DNA of 64,000 nt from Cryptomeria japonica (GCF_030272615.1 NC_081410.1:290345957-290409956), one strand, 5' to 3'; numbered from the stretch's first letter, positions 21,223 to 34,197 are shown. Made by a program: numbers and translations. The notes: generated from the letters alone by a model not told the origin.

Positions 21223-22740
21223 ATGGCTCATACCAGATCCAAGTCTAGACAACAAGAAATTGAAGAGGAAGAGGTGGAAAATCTTAATGAATTCCAAGAA
21301 GCCCTTGGAGGAAACGCAAATGATGAAAATCCAAGTACTCCTACTTCTGCAATAATAGAAAGGGCACAACACAACCCTCTCTTTAATAGAATTTTTGACG
21401 AAATACTCAGGAGCAATGTGGATGCTCACTTTTTAAGACTTGCTCAAGAGGGGGCTAAACTACCCTCGAAATTTGACGTTGCACAACTAAGACAAGCCTC
21501 AGAATGCTAAAGTCATAATGAGGATGAAAGAGGTCAAGATCACATCAGATATAACCTTCATCAAGGTAATCCCCCACCTCCTCCTCCTCCAAATGAAATA
21601 GACATGTTATGGCAACAAGTCAAAAATCTCACCCAACAACTTCTTAGTGGTGTAAAAACCAATCAATTTTCACTTAATGACATTTGTCCCTATCCTTTTG
21701 ATAGGAATCTTCATATGCCACCTTTTCTATGAGGGTTTGAAACACCCAATTTTGAAAAGTATAGAGGAAAAGGAGATCCTCATGATCATGTTAGAGAATT
21801 CCATTCAGCTTGCCTCGAAGTGGCATACAAGGATACTTACCTAATGCAACTTTTTCCCAAAAGCTTGGGAGGAACAACCACATCATGGTTTTCGCGATTA
21901 CCAAGTGGCATTAGGACATTTGAAGAACTCATCCAGAAATTCTTGGCACGTTACTCACACAACATTGAACATGACATCACAATGGTTGATCTATGTAACA
22001 CTAAACAAAAACTAGGTGAGCTATTTTCAGTCTTTCTGCAATGATGGTGTCAAATGTCTAGCAGACGTTCTCTTCAGTTACCTGAACAAGAACTAGTGGA
22101 AATATTTATTTCCAACTTAAATGATGAAATGGAATTTTACCTAGATGTAAAAGACATAGACTCTTTCAATGACATGATCACAAAAGGCTTAAAATGTGAG
22201 TGGGCTCTCATAAAAAAAGGGCTTATCAAAATATATAATGAACCAAAGGATGGCCCTCACCCATGCTTCAATAGTGACAAGCCTAACTTCTGGAACAAAA
22301 ACAAAAATATTGTCAACGACGGGGTTGTGGATGCAAGAACTATCAAAAGTGCACAACCTGTGGTTCGATTTGCAGGACAGAACCCCCAACCCAAGAATAA
22401 TACAATTGCTCCTCCAAATCAAGGATGCAACACATCTCAAGAGGAACCCAGACAATGTCAATAAAATTTTAAACCAAAATGAACATACACTCCCTTAGGA
22501 GAACCCATCAAAATAGTGTTACGTCAGTTGGTTTCTCAAATTCTGGTTACCTTACCCAAAACAGCAAATTATGAACCTCAAGTCAAACCTTCATGGTGGA
22601 GGGATACTGAGCATTGTGCCTTCCATCAAGGGAAAGGACATAAGACAAGCAATTGTCACAGATTGAAAGATCTTATTTAGGATCTTATTGACCGAGGTGA
22701 AATCAAAATTGAAGGACATGACCCAAAGACAACAAACAAC
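21223..22740 (+). pseudogene. gag: TatA gag (retrotransposon Gag, Tat type)
   Basis: Starts at ATG 21223 in good context (AAAATGG; MAHTRSKSRQQEIEEEE). The central Gag domain is clear: NFEKYRGKGDPHDHVREF, then FPKSLGGTTTSWFSRLP and FEELIQKFLARY. A zinc-knuckle-like CAFHQGKGHKTSNC lies at 22615-22656, followed by RLKDLI and a stop. Gag forms the particle and binds element RNA. Stops at about 21508, 21732, 22042, 22462 and 22678 break it; several are easily derived from CAA, CGA or TGG. The order is normal for the clade. Confidence 0.85.
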
Positions 22741-23950
22741 GATCATCTCATGTTTAAAAATCCACTTCCATCACAAGATCAAAGGGGCCCTTCCACTTTA
22801 GGAAGAAACATAGATACTACTGATTATAAGCAAGCTTCATATAATTACATTGTGAATCACCTATATGATGCCAATGAATAGATTGCAACTATTACCATCA
22901 AAAATCCCAGCTCCACTTGCAATGTTGTTACACATCACAACAAGATTACCATAAAAGCAGCTCCACAAGGAACCCCATCTATCCCAAAGTAGTATAACCT
23001 TGTGGAACAATTAGACAAAATGCCCACATTGATATCTATCTTAGAACTATTGCACCTATCTCCATCCCATAAAACAATCTTGGATCAAGCTCTCCAAGAG
23101 GCATCAGTCCCTGCAAACCTAAATATAGATCAGTTCTAAGCTATGGTTGGAAACCTAAGGTCATCACCTTGTCTCACTTTCTCTAAAAGTGACAACTCAT
23201 CCTTCCAGCAACCTCACAATGCCTCACTACACATTGACGGGTTTATCAACAAACATAGGATCAAGAGAGTCTTGATTGATAATGGAGCAGGCCTGAATAT
23301 ATGTACACTGCAATGTCATAGCTTTGGGATATGCAATTGAATCAGTGGATCCCCGCAAGAAGATCACAATCAAGACTATGATGATGCAGAGCGTTCATCC
23401 AAAGGAGATGTTGTGCTACCAATCTGAGTGGGCCCTGTGGTGAAACACATCATGTGTCAAGTTATAGACCTTCCTCTACCATACAATTTATTATTAGGAA
23501 GACCTTGGATACACGCCATGCAAGGCATTCCATCCACCTACCATCAGTGTATCAAGTTCCTGCATAATGGTGTAGAAATTACAATCCTGGGTGATGCAAA
23601 CCCCTTTGCATATTATCATAATATAAGTCATCAACCAGAGATTACCATTCCCAATAATAGAGAAGCCATCTCATCCACATCATACGTAAGTCCAGCCTCT
23701 CTTTCTAGTTCAAACACCACTATACCCAAGCAAGAGAAGCTCAAAATGAAAATAGCAGAGGAAGGTCTTGGGGAATACAATCTCAGCCAACTCTTTTGTG
23801 TTGGACAAATACCCACTTCTCCTAGAACACATGGAAAAACTCAACGGTTACTTCAAATGCCACTGGACAAGCCAACATGTACTTTGATGCCATTCATCCT
23901 TGGAAAGAGTCAAGAAGAAGAGACCAGAGATGAGGACTTAGCATAATGGA
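22741..23950 (+). pseudogene. TatA protease region
   Basis: An aspartic-protease core can be read at about 23220-23330: RIKRVLIDNGAGLNIC, where Tat proteases have a D-S/G-G/S-A-type active site. Here it reads DNGA, so the Asp is kept but the next residue is unusual. Downstream, LPLPYNLLLGRPWIHAM (23468-23523) is the conserved flap/C-terminal motif. Stops near 22878, 22990, 23140, 23338 and 23427 break the frame. The protease would cleave the Gag-Pol polyprotein. Confidence 0.75.
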
Positions 23951-25233
23951 TCTATAAAGATCCCATCACCATCGATATTCCACAAGCTAAGCTTCCCACA
24001 TATCAATATGGCAAAGGCCTTCTCATTATGCAAAGAATGGGTTATGATGGTTAGAGTGCTCTAGGACCTTGCAAGCAAGAACAACATGAACCGCTGTAGT
24101 CAGAATTAAAGCCCAAAGATAACACTGGCCTAGGATTTCAAAAGGTAATTCTTCCTAAACTCAGATTCAAAGGGAAACCCAGCAAACCACTATATCAGCC
24201 TATTACAAAGAGGTCACCGTTGGTTATAAAAGCAGCATCAGACACCATAGCAACTGCCCCATTGAGGCTAAAAATCCTAGCAAAACCATCTACAACACCC
24301 ATCATCCCACCAATCAAACCAGTAACCCATCAACAACAACAATAATATCAATAGCACCATTAGCAACAACAACTATATCAGAACCCATAGCAGTATCTAC
24401 GACACCAGCAGTTCCAACAGAAGTAGCAGAGTCAACACTACCAATACTCCCCGTACCAGATTCATTGATCCCCATAATCCTTCCTACAGTACCAATCATT
24501 TCACCTCCAAAGGTACATCAACCAATCACACCTATAGTGTTTAACTCAAAGGATATCCCCATATGCTACAGTAATCGACTACTGGAAAGTGACTCAGAGA
24601 CTGACTCACATGAGTGGGAATTTGATTCCATACAACTTAATACTTCAGATGAGGAAGACACATCACCACCTCCACCCCACAAAGATATCCCTATTTATAG
24701 AGAAGCACAGATAAAGACCTCTTGGGTTCCTAAACTGGAAACTTCTTCCACAGACCCTACATCACATCCTACGCCTGATTCTGATAGGGAGAGTACCATC
24801 AATGACCTTCACCACAACATCTTAACCCTCACTGACACATCTAACAAACTTAACTTAATCAATGAGGTAATGCCCATTATCCATCCTGAACTCATCGAAT
24901 GGAACCAACCTAATCCCCCATTGACTTTTTGGAACTACGGGATAACATACCAAGTGGGATAACAAAGTTGGATTCGCCATAGAACTTAACAGTGCAACAT
25001 ACTTTGGGGCAAATGCCAAACCTTTCAGCTACAAAAATATAACAATAAAACATGGATCTTCCAGTGAAAATCACATTGTGGCATTGTTTGATCCTGCAAA
25101 AGTAAAAAGAAAGAGTGTATTCAATGGTGAAAACGTCTTTGAGGTGCCTGAGGATGAAAGGTTTGACATTCTCCCTTCTAATACACAACGGGAATGATCG
25201 ACAATTCTCATTGAGGAAACCAAAGAATACAAT
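23951..25233 (+). pseudogene. TatA protease-RT linker
   Basis: A low-complexity, Pro/Thr/Ser-rich coding linker, including a 165-codon open stretch at 24465-24962. It contains the motif GKGLLIMQRMGYDG near 24010-24050 that precedes RT in Tat polyproteins. There are several stops and no catalytic domain. Confidence 0.6.
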
Positions 25234-26130
25234 GTGGGGACTCCTGAAACTCCTCACCACATACATCTGGCATCTCTTTTAACTCCAGAGGAACAACCTA
25301 AGTTTGTAGAGTTCTTCCAGAAGCGCCAGATCAACTTTGCATGGTCATATGCAAACATGCCTGGGCTTGATTCTAATTTAGTCATGCATCACCTCACCGT
25401 TGTAGAAGGAGCCAAACCTGTCGAGCAGAAACTTCGCAAGATGCATCCCCAGATTGCAGTATTAGTCAAAGCAGAACTCAAGAAACTCCTAGATGTTGGT
25501 TTTATTGGACCAATTGATTATGCAGATTGGATATCCAATATTGTCCCTATCGGCAAACCAAATGGGGGCATCCGTATCTGTACTGACTTTAGAGATTTGA
25601 ACAAAGCATGTCCTAAAGATGACTTCCCCCTACCAAACATCAACATAATAGTGGACCTAACAGCAAGACATACCATGCTTTCCCTCATGGATAGCTTTTC
25701 AGGGTACAATCAGATAAAGATTGCACCAAAGGATCAACATAAGACAACCTTCACATGTCCATGGGGAACATACTGCTGGAATGTAATGTCGTTTGGTCTA
25801 AAGAATGCAAGAGTGACCTATCAATGAGCAATGACCACCATCTTCCATGACATGATGCATACTATAATGGAAGATTATGTTGATGAATTATTGGAAAAAT
25901 CACTAACAAGAGAGGGTCATCTAGAAATATTAGAGAAAATCTTTGATAGACTGGAACAATATCATGTTCGACTCAACCCAAAGAAATGTGTCTTTGGAGT
26001 AACCTCGGGGAAACTTCTAGGATACAATATCTCAAGCAAAGGCATTGAGGTCGATCCTGCAAAGGTCAAAGCAATCATGGATATGCCACCTCCCAAGAAT
26101 ATCAGTCGGCTAAGGACATTGCAAGGATGA
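25234..26130 (+). pseudogene. TatA reverse transcriptase
   Basis: Long matches to the Tat RT pattern: VEQKLRKMHPQIAVLVKAEL, IVPIGKPNGGIRICTDFRDL, KACPKDDFPLPNI, SFSGYNQIKIAPKDQHKT, and the thumb LRLNPKKC-like RLNPKKCVFGVTSGKLLGY. The catalytic YVDD box reads YVDE near 25870-25881, so a metal-binding Asp is lost. A TGA at 25825-25827 replaces the Arg codon expected after TYQ (CGA to TGA). The copy is inactive. Confidence 0.9.
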
Positions 26131-27110
26131 CTTCAATCCATCTGAAGATTCATTGCACAATTGCCAAATAAGTGTCACCCATTTACACACCTATTACACA
26201 AGAACATCCTCTTTCAATGGGATACCAGGTGCCAGCAAGCATTCTAGATGCTTAAAGACTATCTCATGAATACACCATTATTGATTCCACCAGATCCAAG
26301 TAGGCCTTTATTACTCTATATATCAGCAACAAGTACAACATTGGGTGTACTATTGGCACAACACAATGTAGAAGGGAAAGAGTGTGTTGTTTACTACATC
26401 TCTCGCACACTGGTTGGCTATGAACTCAATTACACACCTATTGAGCGAGCTTTCCTAGCAGTAATTTTGGCAGCCACTAAACTGAGGCACTATCTATTGA
26501 CACATAAAGTACAACTCATTGCAAAGATTGATCCACTCAAATACTTACTCAGCAAAGCAGCATTGACAGGCCGCTTGGCCAAATGGGTGATGATTCGAAG
26601 TGAATTTGATACCAATTATGTGGACCATAAGGCTATTAAGGGTCAAGTTATTGCAGATCAGTTGGCCGATGCTCCCCTCATAGGAGATCATCCTCTCATT
26701 TCTAATTTTCCAGATGAAGAGATATTCATGATCACGACACAACAACCATGGAAACTATACTTTGATGCTTCATACACTAGGATGGCTCGGGGGCAGGCAT
26801 TCTATTTATCACACCTCAAGGTGATAGCATCCCAAAGTCTTATAGGCTCACATTTACATGCACAAACAACATAGCTAAATATGAGGCCTTGATCACAAGA
26901 CTCAGGCTAGCCATACAATGGAAGTTACAAGAACTACAAGTATATGGCGACTCCCAACTGGTCATTTGACAAGCAACAGATGAATATCAGACTAAGGATG
27001 ACAAACTCATGTTGTACAAACAAATGGTGGACAAATTAAAAACATCATTCACTACTATCACCTTTTAGAAGATACCCAGAGATCAGAATCAAGCTACTAA
27101 TGCTATGGCT
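26131..27110 (+). pseudogene. TatA RNase H and second (archaeal-type) RNase H
   Basis: The first RNase H is at about 26248-26700 (LLLYISATSTTLGVLLAQ; YELNYTPIERAFLAVILAAT; DPLKYLLSKAALTGRLAKW). Its first catalytic Asp (usually near Y-x-S-A-S/D) appears to be lost. A second domain begins at 26748 with WKLYFDASYTRMARG and continues with shifted frames (YGDSQL; RQATDEY) to about 27110. Two RNase H domains in tandem mark the Tat clade. Several frameshifts and stops are present. Confidence 0.82.
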
Positions 27111-28499
27111 ACCATTGCATCTCTTCTAGATCTTCCACAGAATTCAACATGCTACAAGTTCTTGGTCGAACAGCTTTGGATTTTGGCTTATGATATCCCC
27201 GAATCTGAGATGATATGTCACCTTATCGATTCTGAATCCCCATGGTATGGTGAGTTCTAGACCTACCTCCATGATTGCACACTGCCTCCTAACCAATCGA
27301 ATAACCAACATAAAACCTTCATTCACCAAACCACTCGATATACCATTATTGTTGAAACCCTATACCGACGCAGTCTTGATGGTACTCTCCTTCGATGTTT
27401 GGAACAAGATGAAATAACAAAGGCCTTGGAAGAGGTACATGAAGGAATTTGTGGAACTAATGGAAGTGGTCCATCACTAGCCAAGAAACTCATGCGCATT
27501 GGATACTATTGGCCATCCATGGAAAAAGACTCCTACTATTTTGTCAGAAAATGCAAGAAATGTCAAGTTCATGGAGATCTGATACATGCACCAGCACAGG
27601 AATTGCAACCAATCACAACACCATGGCCTTTTTGTCAATGGGGACTTGACCTTGTGGGTAAAATCCATCCATCTTCATCCAACGGCCACAAATTCATTAT
27701 TACCGCCACCGAGTAGTTCACAAAGTGGATCAAAGTTGTTCCACTTACCCAAGTTACTGGCAAGAAGATCGCCTCATTCATCCTTAATTACATCATCTGC
27801 GGGTATGGTGTACCCATGTCTATCATCACACATAATGGGCTTCCTTTCAAAAATCAAGATGTCCGTGAACTTTGTGAGAAGTTTCACATCCAACACCTCT
27901 TTTCCACTCCCTATTACCCACAAGGCAATGGTCAGGCCAAAGCATCCAACAAGAACATATTAAGAATCCTCAAGAAGACAGTCAATGATGCCAGTCATGA
28001 TTGGCATGTTCAATTGAATCCAGTACTATGGGCATATCGAACTAGCATTCGAACCCCTATAGGTGCAACTCCCTACTCACTAGTCTATGGCATAGAAGCT
28101 ATCTTACCTATCAAGGTCAAGATACCATCTCTATGGGTTTCCTTGCACAATCTCATCGATGATGAAGCATATAGAGTGTCCCATCTCCAAGACTTAGAGC
28201 TACTTGATGAGAAACAACAAGCTGCATACAATCACTTCAAGGCCTATCAGCAGCACATGAGCAGAAGCTATAATCATTGAGTTAGACCTCGCACATTCAA
28301 GGTAGGTGATCTTGTTCTTTGAGAGAATCCTCATAACCAAACAAACCAAGAACATTAGGGGAATTTTGAATCAAACTGGCTAGGTCCATATGTTATCAAT
28401 GTTGTCTTTGGGTCCGGGGCATATCAATTGGCTACTTCAGAAGGAGAACCACTAACAGATCCGATCAACAACATGTACCTTAAAAAGTTTTATACATAA
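27111..28499 (+). pseudogene. TatA integrase and C-terminal tail
   Basis: The zinc-binding region is VHEGICGTNGSG...CKKC; the second His of HHCC is replaced. In the catalytic core the first Asp is kept (WGLDLVGKI), the second is lost (SIITHNGLPFKN where TDNG or SDNG is usual), and the Glu is Lys (QGNGQAKASNKN). So two of the three DDE residues are gone. The tail contains the usual LNPVLWAYRTSIRTPIGATP and LEAILPI-like elements and ends NNMYLKKFYT at TAA 28497-28499. Stops include one at 27714 and one at about 28278. It would insert the cDNA; this copy cannot. Confidence 0.88.
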
Positions 28500-29879
28500 A
28501 CTGCATAGAGCATCAGGCTCCCATGCATATCAGGAAAAACACCAAAAACATTCAGATAAATATCTTGAAGAAAATACAAAAACATCAAAATAGTAAAGAA
28601 AAATAATGCATCCAAACGGTGAACAACCACTCCGGTGGCGCCTTGGGTAAGTACGATGGTGAAAACCTGGCAAATAGGCGCCACTCATAAAGGCTATGGC
28701 TCCATTATCTTTTAGGCTTGTTGCGATCGCATTCACTCATCTATCAGTCCAAAACCATGGCTTGTTATTGATTTGCAATCCAGGATAGTACTTTATGCGT
28801 CTCGCATCTCGCTTTTTCATAGTCATGTCTAAAAACTGAGGGCAATGCCCTTAATCTAGTTTGTGGAAGTGGATTCTACATTATTTTGAGTTCTTCATTC
28901 AAAACTATTTCAAAAACTCCAAAAACATTCAAAACAATCATCCAAATACCAAAAACATTGAAAAACTATCTCACAAAATCCAAAAACATCCAAAAACATC
29001 AAACAAACAAAAACATGGCAGTGCTTTGTATATATGAATTCAAGTCGATACCAAGAAAACATTGTGAAATACTCAAACAATGACCACTTATCACATCAAC
29101 CAAATAATCAACATCAAACACGCAAACTGTCTTAACAAGGATGCATCCTTCCTTACCAAAACAAAGACAAGATGACATTTTTTTTTGACAAGAAAATTTT
29201 GTTTAAGCTATCAATTACTTGGTTGATTTGTGGGTTATTTATTCATTCATATCAGGTTCCTACGCTACTCCAAGGTATCCACAAGTGATTAGAGTGGTCG
29301 GGATGGTTCCTACAACATTGTTTGTATGTCTTCTACGATTTATTCTGATGACGTTCTGGGGCATGTACTAATGGTGTCTACGTGGGAAGTTCACTAAGCT
29401 ACATGATCTTATGCAAAATACAATTATAGATCACTACGGCTTGCTGACTACAGCGTATACCTCAACCATATGAGCATGACCCATTATCGAGGGTCCATAT
29501 TCTTTATTCTTTATATATGTTGTTTTCTTGCAGGTACCATGCTCAATCTTTGGTTCCTACTGCCTCATCCAAACTCGATAATAGTTTATCTTTTACTACG
29601 GTATGAACTTGTCTCAAGATATGATTGGCAAAAGATCAAGGAGGATGTTCCAAGTCATGCATGAAAGGAGATAATCCTTATCTGTTCCGCAAGAAATAAT
29701 CAGGTCAACTTGATCCATTATATCAAGTTGCTTGTATTAACTTGCTATATCAAAATTCATGTAAGGAATACTCAGCTCATCTTGAATCATTATGTCAAGT
29801 TGCTTGTATTTTCTTACAACATTTTAAAACTCAATGATGAAAATAAAGCACTATGGATGGTCATTTCATCTCATCTGTT
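28500..29879 (+). other. TatA 3' internal region, no gene
   Basis: Long non-coding region after pol. At 28620-28690 it has the GCGCC-rich segment with GGTGAAAACC that often follows pol in Tat elements. Short repeats of CCAAAAACAT occur at about 28905-29005. I see no supported reading frame. Confidence 0.6.
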
Positions 29880-31030
29880 TATATTGCATTTCATTGCATA
29901 TCACCCATCCATTTAGTCATTCATTATTCATCTACATGGTTTTGTATGTAAGGGCGAACAAAGTTAATATGAGCAATTATGTGAAAATTGAGTTGGTCTT
30001 GGATACAATCATGATAGAGTACTCTGATACATCATTAGTGCATCATGCAAAATCTGTACAACCTTGCATTCATCTATCATGATCATCACTTCACCATTAC
30101 ATTTAGTTTCATTTGCATAGAGTGCATTTCATATCATTTAGTTGCATTTAACTACATATAGTTCATTATCATTTATTGGTATTAGTCTTATTATATCATT
30201 TCATCATTGCATAATCATGACATTTTAGATTCATTTATACATTCCTCATCATTGCATTTACCATCATTTTTAGCCATTACTATGCATTCATTTAGTATCA
30301 GTTACCAATCATCATTTATCATCATTTAAACACATGTGTACCATACATTTGTTTAGATTTCTCTAGTTGCATACATTTATTTATCTATCCATTAGTTAAG
30401 TGCATTCATTTAGTATATTCTTATACATTGCATTTTCATTTAAGGATTCATTACAATGCATTAAGGTACAGTTATTCGTTGCCCATTAGTTGCATTATCA
30501 TATTATCATTTCACTTCATCATATTTTTCGCCATTTAGAATCATAATAAAACCATTAGTTTCCACATAAGTTCATATATTATCCATATGCATTCATTTAG
30601 AAATCATCATTTAAACATTTGTATTTTACACTTGTTTATCCATATTGCACTCATCTAACAGACATCTAGACGCATTTACATATATAAAATCATTCATTTT
30701 AGCACATTATATTGTAAACATCATTACATATCATTATCTCATTATCTCATCAAAACATAAAATACAAAGTACCATCATAATCATCATTTCATTATGCACA
30801 TATAATCATCATCGCATTGACATACATAAATCATTCATGCATATCAACTTACATCCACATATTAACATCACATCATAAAATATGCATATCGACATCATGT
30901 AAAAATAAATCATCATAAAACATGCATATAGGAATCATCCCATAAACACATACATATAGAAAGTACAACTATCCATTTGAGCATAAAATCATAAAATCAT
31001 CATCCTACATAAGCATCCATACATGTCATC
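29880..31030. repeat. low-complexity CATTTA/ATCAT tract in TatA
   Basis: More than 1 kb is dominated by CATTT, TTCATTTAG and ATCATC words, with C poor in G partners. Codons and stops are random. It lies between pol and the antisense gene and is probably a degenerate microsatellite-like expansion. Confidence 0.75.
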
Positions 31031-31469
31031 AAAATGCATATCATCACAAAATATGGGATCTCCTCATATATCATATCATATCGCCAAAAATATACATGTA
31101 TTAGAGTACAATGATGTCCAAAATATCGGCTACCAAGAGCCATCCAAGACACAATCCAAAATGACAATGTAAAAACATGCATACAAAATGCTCTCTCAAA
31201 TGCCACTCTAACCAGATGCTACACCACCATCACCACCTGCTCCCCCACTAGCCCTCGCACCACCTGATCTATCTCTCCGTGGAGGACCCATCACACCACC
31301 ACTGCTCTACATCCTTTGAGACCGCTCTGATCTCGCCTGCCGCATCTGGGAATAGCTTAGTGCTCACTGACTAGCCGACACCACCTGCTCATATAACCCC
31401 CGCCAATACTCTATCTCTGCCTGTGCTCGTTGAATCTCCCTCATCACCTCCCCTGCTAATCTCTCCACT

Positions 31470-33122
31470 GCATCATCCCTCTCCCGCAGCATTACAGTCA
31501 GCTCTGACTCTCGTGCAAACAATTGCATCTCTCACTGCAACCTCTGCCTCCAAATCTTCTATGCGATTCTGCAAATATCCTATCATATGATCCCGCAGAT
31601 CCCCACCAATATCTCCCTCCCCTGTATCCATAGGTGCCTCTCTAGTAGCTCCCTCCCCTGTCTCCATAGGTGTCTGTCCCTCACCTGCATCCCTGCCACC
31701 TAATCTCATACCTCCCTGCATTAAAGGTCCCTATGATAGCCGCAATGGCTGCCCACCTCTCCCTCTCCACTGTAAGTGTCCACCACCCCCATCTCAACCT
31801 CCGAATCCACCCCCTCCTCCAAAACGCCCACCCCCTCCTCCTCCTCCTCCATCACCACCTCCTCCATCCCCACCACCACCATCTTGTCTCCCTTGTCCAC
31901 CAATGCGACCTCCTCTCCTCCTCCGTCTATGTCCCCTATCCTCCTCAAAATATGGAATTGGCTCTACCGGATCTGATATCTGAGGAATCAGATGTGCCGC
32001 AATATACTACGTATACTCCTCTGACACCCCACCATCTACTACCCCCAGCCTCATCTGCCATGGTCTCTCTTGTAATGTGCAGAACTCTGCCAATGCCTGA
32101 TCATATGGTAGCATTGGCCCCCATAGGTACCTCTCTCGGACTACCCGTGCATACTCTCCCAAACCCCTAGGCAATCCTTGCCTCCGCCCAAACTGTCTCA
32201 ACACCCTGCCAGGCAACTGTCTCTCCACATTGTAGGTTGTCCTACCAATGAGGTACCATGTCATGAACACATATGGAAATGCCTCTGCATCATCCTCCCA
32301 TGGCTCACACTCAATATATGGCCTCCAAATCACTATATCCAAGTCATCCAGTGCCCGCCGCCACCACTCTAACTTCCTCAGGTGGGGCTGGCTCATCATA
32401 CCACCATACATATATACATATGGTTGATCCACTGCTTGGAATCTTAGACTGACTGGTTGGGTAACAGGTAAGTGCTCCCATGCCCAAATATGCAACAGAG
32501 TGATACCCACTCCCAATGAGCCCCTCCCTTGGTATGCTACCTCATGTAGATCCTGATATAAGTGTGATAGCACGCATGGTCCCCATGCAAACCGAGTCCC
32601 CTCTGTAATTATCTGCTCGATTACCTGACCCCAACCAATGGCAAGTCCATGCAATCGTCGATCTGGACACAACAGTCCCCCAACAATCTCTAATAGCACT
32701 GCTGGTAGTGGCTCATATAAGGTTATTATGTCCTCCCAGGCTATCGACCCATCATCAATAAAGACATCATCCTCAAAAAATCTCTACACTGCTAATGTCC
32801 CCCACGCTCGGTCATAGCTCACCAGCTCTCCTCGAATAGGAATGTGCAGGATGCGCCATACATCCTCCAGTGTCAGTGTAATCTCCCCCTATGCCAAGTA
32901 AAACGTACATGTCTCACTATGCCATCACTCGGCCAATGTTGTGATCAACCCGTGATTCGTCTGAATCATGGGCATATACATGACATCGTATAGGCCTTTC
33001 ATTGCAATACAATCCACCTCGGCCTCTATCAAATGATCGCGCAACACCTATGTCGCGGGATGTCTCTCGCGCATCTGTAAGACACGTAGATCCTCCTACA
33101 CATGTACATCAACCATCATCAT
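31470..33122 (-). pseudogene. antisense plant-mobile-domain (PMD) gene inside TatA
   Basis: On the minus strand from an ATG cluster at 33122 the frame reads GLYDVMYMPMIQTNHGLITT, then GEITLTLEDVWRILHIPIRG, ELVSYDRAWGTL, and, uninterrupted from 32699 to 32007, CVLSHLYQDLHEVAYQ, SLGVGITLLHIWAWEHLPV and the RPYIECEPWEDD region. This is the plant mobile domain (aminotransferase-like PMD, PF10536) of MAIN/MAIL1 proteins and of some retroelements and MULEs. A Gly/Arg-rich tail (32000-31740) and a short coiled coil (31600-31560) follow. There are five stops in the first 140 codons, mostly explained by CAG or CGA decay. Antisense extra ORFs at this place are known in the Tat clade. The role is unknown. 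Confidence 0.85.
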
Positions 33123-33384
33123 CAGTTGTTTTGTTTCAAACTTTCTTAAGTTTAAACCTAGACTATCAACAGATACTTTGATCAAGTATCTTCGGGTCTC
33201 AACAGGTAAGCAATCATGGCACACCTAGACTTCATCAGGCATTTATCCTAATGACCTAAGTCTCATCAAGGCTGCTATGGTTCAAAACAACTCTCACCTC
33301 ACATCTCCATGCATCCATCATTGGCATCAGGAGATCCTTTTTCAAACACACTGGGGCATCTATCTTCCTACACATCAGCACTAA

Positions 33385-33660
33385 TACTATCACAAAAGTA
33401 CTAAATCAACTATGCAATAGCGCTAAACCAACAATAGCACTACATTGACTATACCATAGCGCTATTTCACAACAATAGTGCTCAATCAGCTACTCAATAG
33501 CGCTACAAAAACAAAAGCACTAAAACAACTATACCATTGCACAACTTTTGCCAAAATCACTAAAACCACTATGCAATAGCGCTAGCGGCACAATAGCACT
33601 AATTTAATTAACAACAACGCTAAAACACAGTTTTAGTGTTATTGTGTTGACTCAACTTGG
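33385..33660 (-). repeat. mirror array of TTTAGCGCTATTG words before the PMD gene
   Basis: About ten copies of CAATAGCGCTAAA-like words on the + strand are the reverse complement of the array at 11030-11310. Relative to the antisense PMD gene they lie upstream of its ATG in the same orientation as the first array has relative to gag. Confidence 0.8.
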
Positions 33661-33887
33661 ACTAAGCAAAAAACATATAAAAAATGCATAAAAATAAAAA
33701 ATTCAAATTCACATACCGCTGGTCCGTAGTCGTCTGGCCACTGGAATCGTCAAACTCTCTCTAATCGGTGCTCTGCTATGGGAACCGGTATCCTGACTGT
33801 TGCTTGCTCTTCCAAAAGATCACTATCAGAGCTCAAATTTCACTATGGACGCGAATACAAATGAGATTGTTTTCACCCCTTCCTCCG

Positions 33888-33896
33888 CATATATAC
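33888..33896 (-). promoter_or_regulatory. candidate TATA box for antisense transcription
   Basis: GGGTATATATGCGG on the minus strand, about 770 bases before the PMD ATG and about 230 before the mirror array. A start about 30 bases downstream would put the array in the transcript leader, the same arrangement as on the sense strand. It is supported only by sequence and position. Confidence 0.4.
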
Positions 33897-34197
33897 CCTT
33901 CGTTGTAACTCTAATTTTCCCCCGTTGACCGTCGTGGTCCCCGTGAACTTCGCGAGCCTCCTATTTCTTCATTTTATCTCCGATTTCTTCTATTTTTCAC
34001 CAGCATTGCTAAAATCTTCTCTTCTACCACCCTGCTAATTTTCATCATTTTTCGAGAGATCGCCCGATTTTTTGAAATTTTTCGAAATTTTTTATCCCAT
34101 CTCTCGAGGGGGAATACCACCCATTAAATTAATATTTTATAGGGCATTTATTCACACATATTTTTCTTTCTTTAAAATGACGTGATAAATCGCACTG

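Noticed and set aside
31670-32170. A His/Pro/Ser-rich + strand frame of 166 codons
   Set aside because: It is antisense to the Gly/Arg-rich tail of the PMD gene. Low complexity, no domain.
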